Counted from the stretch's first letter, positions 27,906 to 36,757 are shown. The stretch is DNA of 64,000 nucleotides from Salinirussus salinus (GCF_009831455.1 NZ_WOWO01000001.1:372001-436000); one strand, 5' to 3'. Notes: a model not told the origin generated them from the sequence alone. Translations and numbers: made by a program.

Positions 27906-29138
27906 CTACGCCTGCGTCTCCGGCTCCCCGTCGACCTGGCGGAGCGCCTCGACGCCAGCCAGCGGCTCGCCGGTGAGGGCGTTGATGTAGGCACCGCCGG
28001 CGATGGAGACGTGCGAGAAGTCGGCCTCGTCCATCCCGTACATCTCGATGGCGCGGGAGGTGTCACCGCCGCCGACGACCGAGAAGCAGTCACACCGGGC
28101 GACCGCTTCCAGCACGCGGACCGTCCCGTCGCTGAACCGCTCGTCCTCGAAGACGCCGAGCGCGCCCTTGACGAACACCGCCTCGGAGTTGGCAGCGATG
28201 TCGGCGTAGCGCTCGATGGTGTCGGTACCGACGTCGAGGTAGTCGTCGTCCTTGTTCTTGACGTCGGCGACGGTGTCCTCGTGGCGCCGGCCGTCGTCGC
28301 CCTCGTAGGCCAGGTCCGTCGGGAAGACGAGTTCGCTGGGGTGGGCCTCGATCAGGCGCTGGATCCGCTCGCGGTTCTGTTCGTACTGTGTGTCGTACAG
28401 GTCCATGTCGCCGATGTCGCGGCCGACCTCGTACCCCACCGCGCGCAGGAAGAGTTCGCCGGCGATCCCGCCCAGAAGGAAGTTGTCGACCTTGTCCTCG
28501 AGGGCGGTCATCACCTCGATGACGTCGGTGGCTTTCTTCCCGCCGGCGACCATCGTCACCTCGCCCTCGAAGTCGCGGGTGGCGATCGCGGAGTTGGCCT
28601 CGTACTCGGCGACCATCACGCGGCCGGCGTATGCCTCCATCACAGTCGGCAGGCCGACGATGGAGGCGTGGCTGCGGTGGGCCGTCGAGTAGGCGTCGCC
28701 GACGTAGGCGTCGAACTCCGGGGCCAGCGTCCGCACGAGGTCGCTCTCGGCGTGTTCCTCGGGGGGCTTTTCCGGGAGTTCGTCCTCCGTCATCCGGACG
28801 TTCTCGAGCACGACGACGTCGCCGCCTTCCAGGTCCCGGATGGCCGCGAGCGCCTCCGCGCCGTAGGTGTCGGGGACGTACTCGACCGGGTGGTCGACGT
28901 GACCGGCGAGGATGTCGGCGTGCTGTTCGAGCGGGAGGAACGTGTCGCGGCCGGGACGGCCCTGGTGGGCGAGGACGGCGACTCCGTGGTCGGCGTCGAC
29001 GAGGTCGCGGACGGTCCTGGCGTGCCGGGAGAACCGACGGTTGTCCCGCACCCGGCCGTCCTCGACCGGGGAGTTCAGGTCCAGCCGGACGACGACCCGC
29101 TGGCCCCCCGCGAGGTCGTCCAGCGTCCTGTAGTTCAT
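27906..29138 (-). CDS. pgk: Phosphoglycerate kinase
   Basis: The protein has about 410 residues and the PGK signature from end to end: VVVRLDLNSPVEDGRVRDNRR, LAHQGRPGR, GDAYSTAHRSHAS, and the C-terminal nucleotide site FVKGALGVFED and SVVGGGDTSRAIE. It transfers phosphate from 1,3-bisphosphoglycerate to ADP in the cytoplasm. ATG 29138 (MNYRTLDDL) is preferred over 29150 because it leaves the TATA-like TACTAAA (29164-29170, minus strand) at the usual leaderless distance. Confidence 0.94.
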   Translation of the reverse strand: MNYRTLDDLAGGQRVVVRLDLNSPVEDGRVRDNRRFSRHARTVRDLVDADHGVAVLAHQGRPGRDTFLPLEQHADILAGHVDHPVEYVPDTYGAEALAAIRDLEGGDVVVLENVRMTEDELPEKPPEEHAESDLVRTLAPEFDAYVGDAYSTAHRSHASIVGLPTVMEAYAGRVMVAEYEANSAIATRDFEGEVTMVAGGKKATDVIEVMTALEDKVDNFLLGGIAGELFLRAVGYEVGRDIGDMDLYDTQYEQNRERIQRLIEAHPSELVFPTDLAYEGDDGRRHEDTVADVKNKDDDYLDVGTDTIERYADIAANSEAVFVKGALGVFEDERFSDGTVRVLEAVARCDCFSVVGGGDTSRAIEMYGMDEADFSHVSIAGGAYINALTGEPLAGVEALRQVDGEPETQA

Positions 29139-29163
29139 CGGTCCGAACATCGACGACCAGGGG

Positions 29164-29170
29164 TTTAGTA
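29164..29170 (-). promoter_or_regulatory. pgk: TATA-like box for pgk
   Basis: TACTAAA on the minus strand lies about 29 bp from ATG 29138, fitting a leaderless start. The box supports the shorter pgk reading frame. Confidence 0.5.
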
Positions 29171-29204
29171 CCCGGCGATGTTCGACGGGCCGTAGCGGGT
29201 GGCT

Positions 29205-29263
29205 ACCCCCTGTCAGGGGGGTGCTGACAGGCCGGGCCGGGCCGCTTGAACTGCCGGCCCGGC
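29205..29263. repeat. Nested inverted repeats in pgk-hsp20 intergenic region
   Basis: ACCCCC (29205-29210) pairs with GGGGGT (29217-29222); alternatively CTGTCAG (29210-29216) pairs with CTGACAG (29224-29230). A 9-bp pair GCCGGGCCG (29236-29244) and CGGCCCGGC (29255-29263) follows. They lie between divergent promoters, so an operator role is as likely as an RNA hairpin. Confidence 0.4.
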
Positions 29264-29323
29264 AGCGCCGAGCGGCGGGCCGTCGCCGAAGCCTTTTCCC
29301 GGATTCCGCCCCTACGCTCGTGT

Positions 29324-29737
29324 ATGCGAGACGACCGCGACGACCGGGACGACCCGTTCGACGAGTTCTTCGAGGAGATCGAGCGCATGATGAACGAGAT
29401 GATGGGCGGGAACGCCGACTTCCGCGTCCAGCAGGGCGGCCCCTCCGGAACCGGCGCCGACCGCGGCGGGCACGACGCCCACCTCGACGTCCACGAGACC
29501 GACGAGGAGGTGCGCGTCGTCGCCGACATCCCCGGCGTCGAGAAGGAGGACATCGACCTCCGGTGTGACGGCGAGACGCTCACGCTCCGGGCCAGCGGCG
29601 AGACCCGCGAGTACGAGGAGCGGGTCTCGCTGCCGACCGCCGTCGACGAACACTCCGCGAGCGCCACCTACAACAACGGCATTCTGGAGGTCACCTTCGA
29701 CCCCGCCGAGGAGACCTCCACCAGCATCGATATCTGA
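29324..29737 (+). CDS. Hsp20/alpha-crystallin small heat-shock protein
   Basis: The 137-residue protein has an acidic N-terminus (RDDRDDRDDPFDEFFEEIERMMNEMM) and a complete alpha-crystallin domain: HLDVHETDEEVRVVADIPGVEKEDIDLRC, LTLRASGETREYEERVSLP and NGILEVTF near the end. Members form oligomers that hold unfolding proteins. The start MRDDRDD is at 29324; the upstream part of the frame is not conserved-looking. It is divergent from pgk, with inverted repeats between that could be regulatory. Confidence 0.92.
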   Translation: MRDDRDDRDDPFDEFFEEIERMMNEMMGGNADFRVQQGGPSGTGADRGGHDAHLDVHETDEEVRVVADIPGVEKEDIDLRCDGETLTLRASGETREYEERVSLPTAVDEHSASATYNNGILEVTFDPAEETSTSIDI

Positions 29738-29766
29738 CCCGCCCGGGGGCGCGGCGAGCCGTACCG

Positions 29767-30633
29767 TTATGGTGACTCCGCCGCCGTCCGTTTGACGAGC
29801 CCCGCGAGTTCGTCGTAGAAGCCGTCCTCGTACTTCGTCGCCGCGTCGACCGTCGGGCGGGCGTTGGTCTCGTTGACGACCGCCCGCTCGTCGGTGACCA
29901 GAAGGTCGACGCCGAGCCAGTCGATACCCATCGCGTCGGCGGCGTCCTCGGCCAGCTCGCGAAGCTCGGGGGCGAGGTCGACGCCGGTCGCCTCGGCCCC
30001 GCGGTGGACGTTGTGTTTCCACTGCCCGGCCGCCAGCGCTCCGTCGGGCAGTCGGCGTTCCACGGCGCCGACGTACTCCCCGTCGACGAGCATCGCCCGG
30101 TAGTCCCGCGCGTCGGGGAGGTACTCCTGGACGAGAAAGGACTTGTCGCCGGTGGCCTGGTAGTCGTGGACCAGGTCGAGGTAGTCACAGACGCCCAGGA
30201 AGGAGTCCAGGTCGGTCGCCTTCGCCACTCCGATCCCCCGGGTGGCGGCGTTTGGCTTGACCACGACGGGCGGGTCGAACCGCTCGAAGGCCGCCGCGAG
30301 GTCGGCCTCGCTCACGGGGTCGGAGACGACGACGGACTCGGGGACCGGCAGCCCCGCTCCCTGCAGGCGGGCAAGCGCCTCGCCCTTGTGTCGCGAGCGG
30401 AGGACGGCCTCGCGGCCGTTGACCCACGGCACGTCGAGCAGTTCGCTGGCCACGCCGCCCTCGGCCATCCGCGGGGGGAAGACGAAGCCACAGTCGAACT
30501 CGCCCAGGTCCGCGTCCAGGGGGAGCGTGCGTTCGGCAGTCTGGACGTACGCCACGTCGACCCCGCGCTCGGCGAGGGGGTCGGCGACCCGCTCGCGGGT
30601 CTCGGCGTCGGTGGCGACCGCAAGCCGGAGCAT
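29767..30633 (-). CDS. RimK-type ATP-grasp ligase
   Basis: The 288-residue protein has the ATP-grasp arrangement: HKGEALARLQGAGLPVPESV, the P-loop-like strand PPVVVKPNAATRGIGVAKA, a middle SFLVQEYLP-DARDYRAMLVDGEYVGAVERR and the metal site LLVTDERAVVNETNARPTV. RimK-type ligases attach amino acids (often Glu or Lys) to proteins or small molecules. Start MLRLAVATD at 30633; upstream frame is Arg/Pro-rich shadow. No amino-group carrier gene (LysW type) lies next to it, so the substrate is not predictable. Confidence 0.85.
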   Translation of the reverse strand: MLRLAVATDAETRERVADPLAERGVDVAYVQTAERTLPLDADLGEFDCGFVFPPRMAEGGVASELLDVPWVNGREAVLRSRHKGEALARLQGAGLPVPESVVVSDPVSEADLAAAFERFDPPVVVKPNAATRGIGVAKATDLDSFLGVCDYLDLVHDYQATGDKSFLVQEYLPDARDYRAMLVDGEYVGAVERRLPDGALAAGQWKHNVHRGAEATGVDLAPELRELAEDAADAMGIDWLGVDLLVTDERAVVNETNARPTVDAATKYEDGFYDELAGLVKRTAAESP

Positions 30634-30754
30634 ACCCGGACGTGGGCGGCGACCGGAATAAGTCCCCGCGGTCCCGGCGGCGCTGTTCGGAGGGCCCCCG
30701 TGGCCTCCGGCGTGACACACAGCCGTTTAGCCCCCCGGGTGCGGATCCGGGAGC

Positions 30755-31438
30755 ATGAACGCCGCACGCGAGTTCGATGCCTGGGCCGCCGACGGCCGCG
30801 ACCGGGGGATGGAAGACCGGCACTGGCACACCGCAAAGCACGCGCTGGCGCGGATGCCCGTCGAGGCCGGCGAGACGGTGTTGGACCTGGGCACGGGGTC
30901 GGGCTACGCGCTGCGGGCGCTGCGCGAGACCGCCGACATCGGTCGCGGCTACGGGCTGGACGCCTCCCCGGAGATGCTGCGCAACGCCCGGTCGTACACC
31001 GATGACCCCGCGGTCGGCTTCCTCCGGGGCGATTTCGGCTCGCTTCCGCTGGCCGGGAACAGCGTCGACCACGTGTGGTCGATGGAGGCCTTCTACTACG
31101 CGCAGGACCCGGGCCGAACCCTGCGGGAGGTCCGTCGTGTGCTCCGGCCCGGCGGGACCTTCTACTGCGCGGTCAACTACTTCGAGGAGAACGAACACAG
31201 CCACGGCTGGCAGGACAACATCGACGTGGAGATGGTCCGCTGGAGCGGCCCGGAGTACCGCGAAGCCTTCCGGGAGGCCGGGCTGTCCGTCGCCGCCCAG
31301 GACACCATCCCAGACGAGGAGACGGAGATCCCGCCCGCCGAGGCGTTCCCCACCGAGGACTGGGAGACCCGCGAGGCGATGGTCGAGCGCTACCGGGAGT
31401 ACGGGACGCTCCTGACGGTGGGCGTCGCGCCGGAGTGA
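30755..31438 (+). CDS. Class I SAM-dependent methyltransferase
   Basis: The 227-residue protein has motif I VLDLGTGSGYALRAL, an acidic loop GYGLDASPEML, motif around DFGSLPLAGNSVDHVWSMEAFYYAQDP and LREVRRVLRPGGTFYCAVNYF. This is the UbiE/methyltransferase-11 type acting on small molecules or lipids. It converges with the L10e gene with a 289-bp hairpin-rich spacer between. Its substrate is unknown. Confidence 0.86.
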   Translation: MNAAREFDAWAADGRDRGMEDRHWHTAKHALARMPVEAGETVLDLGTGSGYALRALRETADIGRGYGLDASPEMLRNARSYTDDPAVGFLRGDFGSLPLAGNSVDHVWSMEAFYYAQDPGRTLREVRRVLRPGGTFYCAVNYFEENEHSHGWQDNIDVEMVRWSGPEYREAFREAGLSVAAQDTIPDEETEIPPAEAFPTEDWETREAMVERYREYGTLLTVGVAPE

Positions 31439-31727
31439 CCCTCTACGCCTGGACACGACTGTACCGGGAGAGCTCCGGCCGAGCACGGGAGAACATGAGC
31501 TCCGGCCGAGCACGGGAGACATGAGCTCCGGCCGAGCGCGCGTGTTCTCGCGCGCTCACGGGGAAGGGCAGGTGCGCGGAGAGCGACGGGCGCGCCGTCG
31601 CGCTCGGGCTCCGTCCCGAGCGCAGCGGTGCAGACTCTGAGGGTGCCGCGCCGACCGGCGCGGCTCCTGATGTGGCGCCTGGCGGATAACTAAGGGCGAA
31701 CGGGTCGCGCCAGCGGCCCGTGAGGGC
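31439..31727. other. Convergent intergenic region with repeats and hairpins
   Basis: No gene is visible in this spacer between two convergent genes. It starts with two complete and one partial tandem copies of a 26-27-bp unit beginning GAGCTCCGGCCGAGC (31470, 31497, 31523). Four strong hairpins follow: 9 bp at 31534-31557, 7 bp at 31583-31601, 7 bp at 31602-31621 and 8 bp at 31645-31664. Termination from both sides is the simplest function. I looked for RNase P and SRP RNA signatures and found none. Confidence 0.55.
31470..31542. repeat. Tandem 26-27-bp repeats
   Basis: Three starts of GAGCTCCGGCCGAGC at 31470, 31497 and 31523. The first two units continue with ACGGGAGA and the third diverges into a hairpin arm GAGCGCGCG. 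The spacing of 27 then 26 bp indicates tandem duplication. Confidence 0.75.
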
Positions 31728-32258
31728 TTAGGCGATGAGCAGTTCCTGCCCGCGCTCGACCTTGACCCGGCAGGAGGGGGTGATCTTGTTGTACGCCCGG
31801 CGGAAGGCTTCCTTGACGGCGTCGGCCTGGTCGACGTCGCAGTAGGCGGTAAAGAGGCGCTCGCCGGCCTGGACCCGGGCCGCGGTGCCGACGATCTTCC
31901 CGAAGGACTGGCGCATGCCGTCGGAGACACGGTCCGCGCCCGCGCCGGTGGCCTGCTTGTTCTCCCGGATGACCTGGTGGGGGAACTTCCGGAGCACCAT
32001 CTTGTAGTTTTCCTCGCCGAGCTCCTGGATCAGGTACCGGTTGGCCGACAGGCGGGAGGCCTCCATCGAGCCGTGGCGGAGCTGGACGGACTCCTCGACG
32101 AGAAGCGATATCTGGACGGGATAGTCGTCGCCCTCGGTCTGTTTGTCACCCATCTGGTGCTGTGCGATCTTCGAGCCGGGAATGCCGGTGATGTACTCCC
32201 GGCGCGTGTAGGCGGGCTTGTCGATGTCTCGGTACATCGACGCTGGCTTGTCCGACAT
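31728..32258 (-). CDS. rpl10e: Ribosomal protein L10e (uL16)
   Basis: The 176-residue protein is a complete archaeal L10e: [24 protein letters not shown], then [12 protein letters not shown], the loop [43 protein letters not shown] and a basic-hydrophobic C-terminus. It sits in the large ribosomal subunit near the peptidyl transferase centre. Start [12 protein letters not shown] at 32258. It is not within a large ribosomal operon here, as is often the case for L10e in haloarchaea. Confidence 0.96.
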   Translation of the reverse strand: MSDKPASMYRDIDKPAYTRREYITGIPGSKIAQHQMGDKQTEGDDYPVQISLLVEESVQLRHGSMEASRLSANRYLIQELGEENYKMVLRKFPHQVIRENKQATGAGADRVSDGMRQSFGKIVGTAARVQAGERLFTAYCDVDQADAVKEAFRRAYNKITPSCRVKVERGQELLIA

Positions 32259-32397
32259 AGTCCTTGCCCGTACCTGGCCGAGCCGACAATTAAGCGCTTC
32301 GAAGGTGAGCCGGGCAGTTTCGACGGCCCCGGGAGGGGGCCTCCGCGTCGCGCGAGTCACCGCCAGGGGTGGTGACGTGAATGTTATTTCACGTCGT

Positions 32398-32404
32398 GCT
32401 TATG
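32398..32404 (+). promoter_or_regulatory. TATA-like box for gene at 32432
   Basis: GCTTATG lies about 28-34 bp before the ATG at 32432, in GC-rich flanking DNA, and supports this start over the frame opening at 32381. Confidence 0.5.
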
Positions 32405-32431
32405 CCACTGGAGCCCCTGTTTTCGGCCGCC

Positions 32432-33439
32432 ATGAACATGCTCGTAGACGGCGAGTGGGTGACCGACGCCTACCAGGAGACCGACGACGACGGCGAGTTC
32501 CAGCGCCAGGAGACGATGTTCCGGGACCGAGTCGAGGACGACCCCGACGCCCGCTTCCGGCCCGAGGCCGGCCGCTATCACCTGTATGTCAGCTACGCCT
32601 GCCCGTGGGCCCACCGGACGCTGCTCGTGCGGGCGCTGAAGGGGCTGGAGGACGCCATCACCGTCGACGTGGTCGGCCCCTACCGCGACGAGGGCGGCTG
32701 GCAGTTCACCCCCGAGAAGGAGGGCTGTACCCCCGACACCCTCAACGGCAGCGACTACCTCCGGGAGGTCTACCAGGCCGCCGACGACGACGTGACGGGG
32801 CGGGTGACCGTTCCCGTACTCTGGGACAAACAGGAGGGGACCATCGTCAACAACGAGTCCAAGGAGATCCTCCGGATGCTCGACACCGAGTTCGGCGAGG
32901 TCGCGACCCGGGACGTCGACCTCTACCCCGAGGGCTACCGCGAGGAGGTCGACCGGGTCATCGAAGCGATCTACGAGCCGATCAACAACGGCGTCTACCG
33001 GTGTGGCTTCGCCAACAGCCAGGGGGCCTACGACGAGGCCGCCGAGGAGCTGTTCGGCGCACTCGACCACTGGGATTCGGTGCTCGAAGACCAGCGCTAT
33101 CTCGCCGGCGACCGGCTGACCGAGGCGGACATCTGCATGTTCACCACGCTGGTCCGGTTCGACGAGGTCTACCACACACACTTCATGTGCAACCACAAGC
33201 TCGTCCGGGAGTACGACAACCTCTGGCCGTATCTGCGTGACCTTTACCAGACTCCCGGCGTCGCCGAGACGGTGCACATGGACCATATCACGGAACACTA
33301 CTACACCACCCACCCCGACGTCAGCCCCAAGCGGATCGTTCCGGTGGGGCCGGATCCGGACTTCGAGGCGCCTCACGACCGGGACGAGCTGCCGGGCGAG
33401 CCGCCGGCGGCGCTTGGCGAGCCGGCCGCGGCCGACTGA
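32432..33439 (+). CDS. Xi-class glutathione S-transferase-like protein
   Basis: The protein has about 335 residues and the full ECM4/YqjG (Xi-class) layout: active-site Cys57 in VSYACPWAHRTLLVRALKGLE, a thioredoxin-like strand VPVLWDKQEGTIVNNESKEILRML, and the helical domain with EPINNGVYRCGFANSQGAYD and RYLAGDRLTEADICMFTTLVRFD. The family reduces glutathionyl-hydroquinones. Haloarchaea use gamma-glutamylcysteine in place of glutathione, so that thiol is the likely partner. Start ATG 32432 (MNMLVDGEW) has a well-placed promoter; the frame extension from 32381 is probably not translated. Confidence 0.88.
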   Translation: MNMLVDGEWVTDAYQETDDDGEFQRQETMFRDRVEDDPDARFRPEAGRYHLYVSYACPWAHRTLLVRALKGLEDAITVDVVGPYRDEGGWQFTPEKEGCTPDTLNGSDYLREVYQAADDDVTGRVTVPVLWDKQEGTIVNNESKEILRMLDTEFGEVATRDVDLYPEGYREEVDRVIEAIYEPINNGVYRCGFANSQGAYDEAAEELFGALDHWDSVLEDQRYLAGDRLTEADICMFTTLVRFDEVYHTHFMCNHKLVREYDNLWPYLRDLYQTPGVAETVHMDHITEHYYTTHPDVSPKRIVPVGPDPDFEAPHDRDELPGEPPAALGEPAAAD

Positions 33440-33463
33440 GGGGCCGAAGTTCCGACACGTGAC

Positions 33464-33631
33464 ATGACCGGGCCCGACGACACCTACACCTGTGACGCCT
33501 GTGGGTCGACGACCGACCGCTCGGAGGCACTCCGCCGGGAGACGATGGGCGGGCTCGACCCGGACCGCTGGCAGACGCTGTGCTGTCCCGACTGCGGTGC
33601 GCGGCTGAAGACTGTCCTCGTCGGGGAGTAG
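33464..33631 (+). CDS. Small zinc-ribbon protein
   Basis: A 55-residue ORF starting at the ATG in 33464-33466, 24 bp after the GST-like gene. Cysteine pairs CDAC (10-13) and CPDC (41-44, preceded by another Cys) are typical of a zinc ribbon. Codon use and acidity match haloarchaeal coding sequence. It may be co-transcribed with the GST-like gene. Such short zinc ribbons are abundant in haloarchaea and mostly uncharacterised. Confidence 0.7.
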   Translation: MTGPDDTYTCDACGSTTDRSEALRRETMGGLDPDRWQTLCCPDCGARLKTVLVGE

Positions 33632-33701
33632 CCCGGCCGTCTGCTCATCCTCGTCGCCTGTGACCGCGGGACGTTTTTGTGCCGGCGGTCGAAGAGGTGG
33701 T

Positions 33702-34451
33702 ATGGCCGGTGAGTTCTACGTCGGTGTGGACTGGAGTTCGGGGTCGTGGTTCGCCGTCGTCTTCGACCGCGAGGGGTTCGACCACGCCGGCGTCTTCGAG
33801 GAGGTGGGCGCGCTCTGGGAGCGGTACGAGGACCGCGCCGAGCGGGTGTTCATCGACATGCCGGTCGGGCTCGTCGAGGAGGGCGACCCGGTCCGGGCGT
33901 GTGACCGCCAGGCCCGCGCCGTGCTGGGGCCGCGCAGCCGGTCGGTGTTCACGCCGCCGGTCCGCGAGGCCACCCGCAAGCGCCGGTACCCCGCGGCCAA
34001 GCGGGTCAACGAGCGCAAGGCCGACCGCGGGCTCTCGAAGCAGGCGTTCAACATCTCGGACGGCATCGCGGCCGTCGACCAGTTACTCCAGAACGTCCCC
34101 GAGGCCCGGGCGGCCTTCCGGGAGTGTCACCCGGAGGTGTGTTTCCGGGCGCTCGCCGGCGAGCCGCTCGCTCACTCCAAGCGGAAGGCGGGGGGGTACG
34201 CCGAGCGGATGCGGGCGCTGGCGGGCTTCGACAGCGAGGCCGCCCCCACCGTCCAGGCTGCCGCCGAGGCCGCCGGCGGGGCCGAGGTAGCCGTCGATGA
34301 CGTCCTCGACGCGGTCGCGCTGGCGTACACGGCCCGTCCGGGGCCGGGCGAGCTGTTCACGCTCCCGCCCGAGCCGCCGACCGACGCCGCCGGCCTCCCG
34401 ATGGAGATGGTCTACCGCGCCCCGGAACCGCTGGACCCCGGCGTGGAGTGA
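33702..34451 (+). CDS. DUF429 family protein
   Basis: The protein has about 249 residues. The N-terminal strand FYVGVDWSSGSWFAVVFDREG, the segment RVFIDMPVGLVEEG, and VFTPPVREA followed by LSKQAFNISDGIAAVD are hallmarks of the DUF429 family. The family has an RNase H-like fold and is suspected to act as a nuclease. ATG 33702 is preferred; the in-frame ATG at 33660 adds a short unconserved stretch. Function unknown. Confidence 0.82.
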   Translation: MAGEFYVGVDWSSGSWFAVVFDREGFDHAGVFEEVGALWERYEDRAERVFIDMPVGLVEEGDPVRACDRQARAVLGPRSRSVFTPPVREATRKRRYPAAKRVNERKADRGLSKQAFNISDGIAAVDQLLQNVPEARAAFRECHPEVCFRALAGEPLAHSKRKAGGYAERMRALAGFDSEAAPTVQAAAEAAGGAEVAVDDVLDAVALAYTARPGPGELFTLPPEPPTDAAGLPMEMVYRAPEPLDPGVE

Positions 34452-34499
34452 GTTCGGACGGCGGGCGCCGCCGCGGCGCGCGCCCGCCCCGAGGGCCAG

Positions 34500-34895
34500 T
34501 CAGTTCTCCCGCAGCGTCGCCGACCCGACCTCGACGTCGACCAGCGCCCCCTGCGGGTCGCCGTCGGCGTCGCGGTAGGCCGCGCCGCCGTCGTCGAGAT
34601 ACTGCTCGAACAGCCGGTCGGCGACCTCCCGGCGGAGTTCCCCGTCCTCGCGGACCGTCGCCGTCCCGCGGACGAGGGCGAGCCACGCGGCCTCCTCGCC
34701 CTCGATAGCGAGCGCGACGCGAGGGTTGCGCCGGACGTTGGCCAGCTTCCGGCCCTGCGTGAAGAAGTAGACGCGGCCGTCGTCGTAGAGGTACCAGACC
34801 GGCGCGACGTGCGGGCGGTCGTCGACCGCGGTGGCGAGAAACGCGGAGTACGGCTGGCCGGCGACCCGGTCGACGACCTCGTCGGGGACGCTCAT
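34500..34895 (-). CDS. Pyridoxamine 5'-phosphate oxidase-like FMN-binding protein
   Basis: The 131-residue split-barrel protein has AFLATAVDDRPHVAPVWYLYDDGRVYFFTQGRKLANVRRNPRVALAIEGE, the flavin- or F420-binding core of the PNPOx-like family, and a C-terminal strand VDVEVGSATLRE. Such haloarchaeal proteins may bind FMN or F420. Start MSVPDEVVD at 34895; it is divergent from the winged-helix gene at 35019. Confidence 0.85.
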   Translation of the reverse strand: MSVPDEVVDRVAGQPYSAFLATAVDDRPHVAPVWYLYDDGRVYFFTQGRKLANVRRNPRVALAIEGEEAAWLALVRGTATVREDGELRREVADRLFEQYLDDGGAAYRDADGDPQGALVDVEVGSATLREN

Positions 34896-35018
34896 GCTTC
34901 CTCTCGCGTTCCGTCCGACATGAGCCTGCCGCTGCGGGTCGACCTCGAAGCGGTGCCGGCCACGGGCCCGTCCCTCGCACCCCCGGGAGTTTTGTGCTCC
35001 CGTGCCCCACATTCGAGC

Positions 35019-35381
35019 ATGAGTGACGAACTCGAGACCCGGACGCTGGCGGACTGTGTGGTCCTGCTGGCGCTCGCGGAACTCTCGGCCGGCGGCGACA
35101 CTCCGGCCCACACCGGCGAGGTGTGCCGCGCGTGCAACGAGACAGTCGAGGAGGTCGACGGCGACGTGCTCGGCTCGGTCTCGGAGGCGGAGGTCAACCG
35201 CGCCCTGAACCGGCTGGAGGCCGACGGTCACGTCGTCGCCGAACCCAGCGACGGAACCTCGGCGGTCGGGAAGGGCCGCCCCCAGTTCGTCCTCGAAGAC
35301 GACCTGCCGGCAGTCGTCGACGCCCTCTCCCGGGACGACCGGGTCGCCGACCTCGCCGGCGAACTCGAGGAGTCGCTGTAG
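35019..35381 (+). CDS. Putative winged-helix DNA-binding protein
   Basis: The 120-residue protein starts at ATG 35019 after a long unconserved open frame. The region LADCVVLLALAELSAGGDTPAHTGEVCRACNE, then VSEAEVNRALNRLEADGHVVAEPSDG, fits helix-turn-helix plus wing; a short helical C-terminus follows. Two cysteines (CRAC) lie in the first helix pair. It is likely a transcription regulator; its target may be the divergent PNPOx-like gene. Family not certain. Confidence 0.65.
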   Translation: MSDELETRTLADCVVLLALAELSAGGDTPAHTGEVCRACNETVEEVDGDVLGSVSEAEVNRALNRLEADGHVVAEPSDGTSAVGKGRPQFVLEDDLPAVVDALSRDDRVADLAGELEESL

Positions 35382-35431
35382 GCCCCGTCTCGCTCCGGTC
35401 GCGCCGCCGCCGGCGGGCGCCCAGTCCGCCG

Positions 35432-36757
35432 CTACACGGTCCCCAGGGCGTCGGCGAGCCCGGCGACCCGCGCAAGCAGCCGCTCGTCGCTCCCGAACCG
35501 GCCGACACACTGGAGCCCGACCGGCAGCCCGTCGACCCGGCCCGCCGGGACCGTCACCGCCGGCAGCCCGGCGTAGGTCCAGGGTCTGTTCATCACGCTG
35601 TCTCCCGTGGTCGCGATGCTCCCGGGTGCGGGTCCGGGGGCGGCCGGACAGACCCAGAGGTCCACGCCCGCCGCGTCCATCCGCCCGTGAACCCGCTCGC
35701 GCGTCCGCTCGCGGCCCGCCCGTGTCCCGGCGAGTCGCTCGTCGCTCACGCTCAGTCCCTCCCGTATCGTCTCGGCGGTCGTCGTCCGGTAGAAGGGTTC
35801 GTACTCCGCGAACCACGCCTCGTGCTCGCGGGCGACCTCCCCGGTCGTGAGGTCGAGATGCTGGCGGTCGACCCGCTCGTACGCTTCGAAGGGCCGTGCT
35901 CGAACGACCTCGTAGCCGGCGTCGGCGAGGGCAGCCACTTGCTCGCGGAACGCGGCGAGTCCCTCGGGGTCGGCCCGGTCGAGGTAGGGTCCCTCGGGGA
36001 CGCCGAGCGTGGGGCGCCCGCCGGTGTCGCCGCTGCGGTCCCCGGGGCCGCCGGCGCGCTCCCAGCCGTCACAGAGGGCGCTGGCGGCCAGCCGGGCCCC
36101 GGCCACGTCCTGTGTGAACAGCCCGACGTGGTCGACGCTCGCCGACCGCGTGAGCACGCCGTCGGTCGGGACCCGGTCGAAGCTCGGTTTGAACCCCACT
36201 ATCCCGCAGAAGGCCGCAGGCCGGACGACGGAGCCGCCGGTCTGGGTCCCGAGCGCCAGCGGAGTCATTCCGGCGGCGACCGCCGCTGCGGAGCCGCTGG
36301 AGGAGCCGCCCGGCGTGTGGTCGGTGTTGTGTGGATTGCGGGTCAGCCCGGGCGCGAAGCCGGCGAACTCCGTGGTGACGGTCTTGCCCAGCACCACCGC
36401 GCCGGCCTCGCGGAGCCGCTCGACGACGGCGGCCTCCGGGGCGCCGTCGCCGCCGAACAGCTCCGGCGGGAGCGCCGACCCGGCCCGGGTCGTGAAGCCG
36501 TCGACGTGGACGATGTCCTTCACGCCGACCGGGACGCCGAACAGCGGCGGGCGCCCGTCGGGGTCGTAGCTGTCGGCCACTCCCTCGGCCGCCGACTGCA
36601 CCCGCCCGCGGCGGTCACACTCCTCGTAAAACGCCCGTATCTCGGGGTCGCGCTCGTCGACGCGGTCACACAGCCGCCCGGCGTACGCGACGGGGTCGTG
36701 CTCGCCGGCCCGGAGCGCGGCCGCGACCTCCGCCAGCGGGGTCTCGGTGACAGTCAT
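35432..36757 (-). CDS. Amidase signature family enzyme
   Basis: The 441-residue enzyme has the amidase Ser-Ser-Lys catalytic arrangement: Lys80 in VGVKDIVHV, GGSSSGSAAAVAAG (150-163) with the cis-Ser, and the nucleophile Ser176 in TQTGGSVVRPA. Downstream text VGFKPSFDRVP and ALCDGW is also typical. It hydrolyses a carboxamide. The GatA role is unlikely because no gatB or gatC lies next to it and the C-terminus lacks GatA features, but it cannot be excluded. Start MTVTETP at 36757. Confidence 0.88.
   Translation of the reverse strand: MTVTETPLAEVAAALRAGEHDPVAYAGRLCDRVDERDPEIRAFYEECDRRGRVQSAAEGVADSYDPDGRPPLFGVPVGVKDIVHVDGFTTRAGSALPPELFGGDGAPEAAVVERLREAGAVVLGKTVTTEFAGFAPGLTRNPHNTDHTPGGSSSGSAAAVAAGMTPLALGTQTGGSVVRPAAFCGIVGFKPSFDRVPTDGVLTRSASVDHVGLFTQDVAGARLAASALCDGWERAGGPGDRSGDTGGRPTLGVPEGPYLDRADPEGLAAFREQVAALADAGYEVVRARPFEAYERVDRQHLDLTTGEVAREHEAWFAEYEPFYRTTTAETIREGLSVSDERLAGTRAGRERTRERVHGRMDAAGVDLWVCPAAPGPAPGSIATTGDSVMNRPWTYAGLPAVTVPAGRVDGLPVGLQCVGRFGSDERLLARVAGLADALGTV

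Noticed and set aside
31439-31727. RNase P or SRP RNA in the hairpin-rich spacer
   Set aside because: Signature blocks of RNase P (for example GAGGAAAGTCC-like) and of SRP helix 8 are absent; the region is better read as repeats and terminators.
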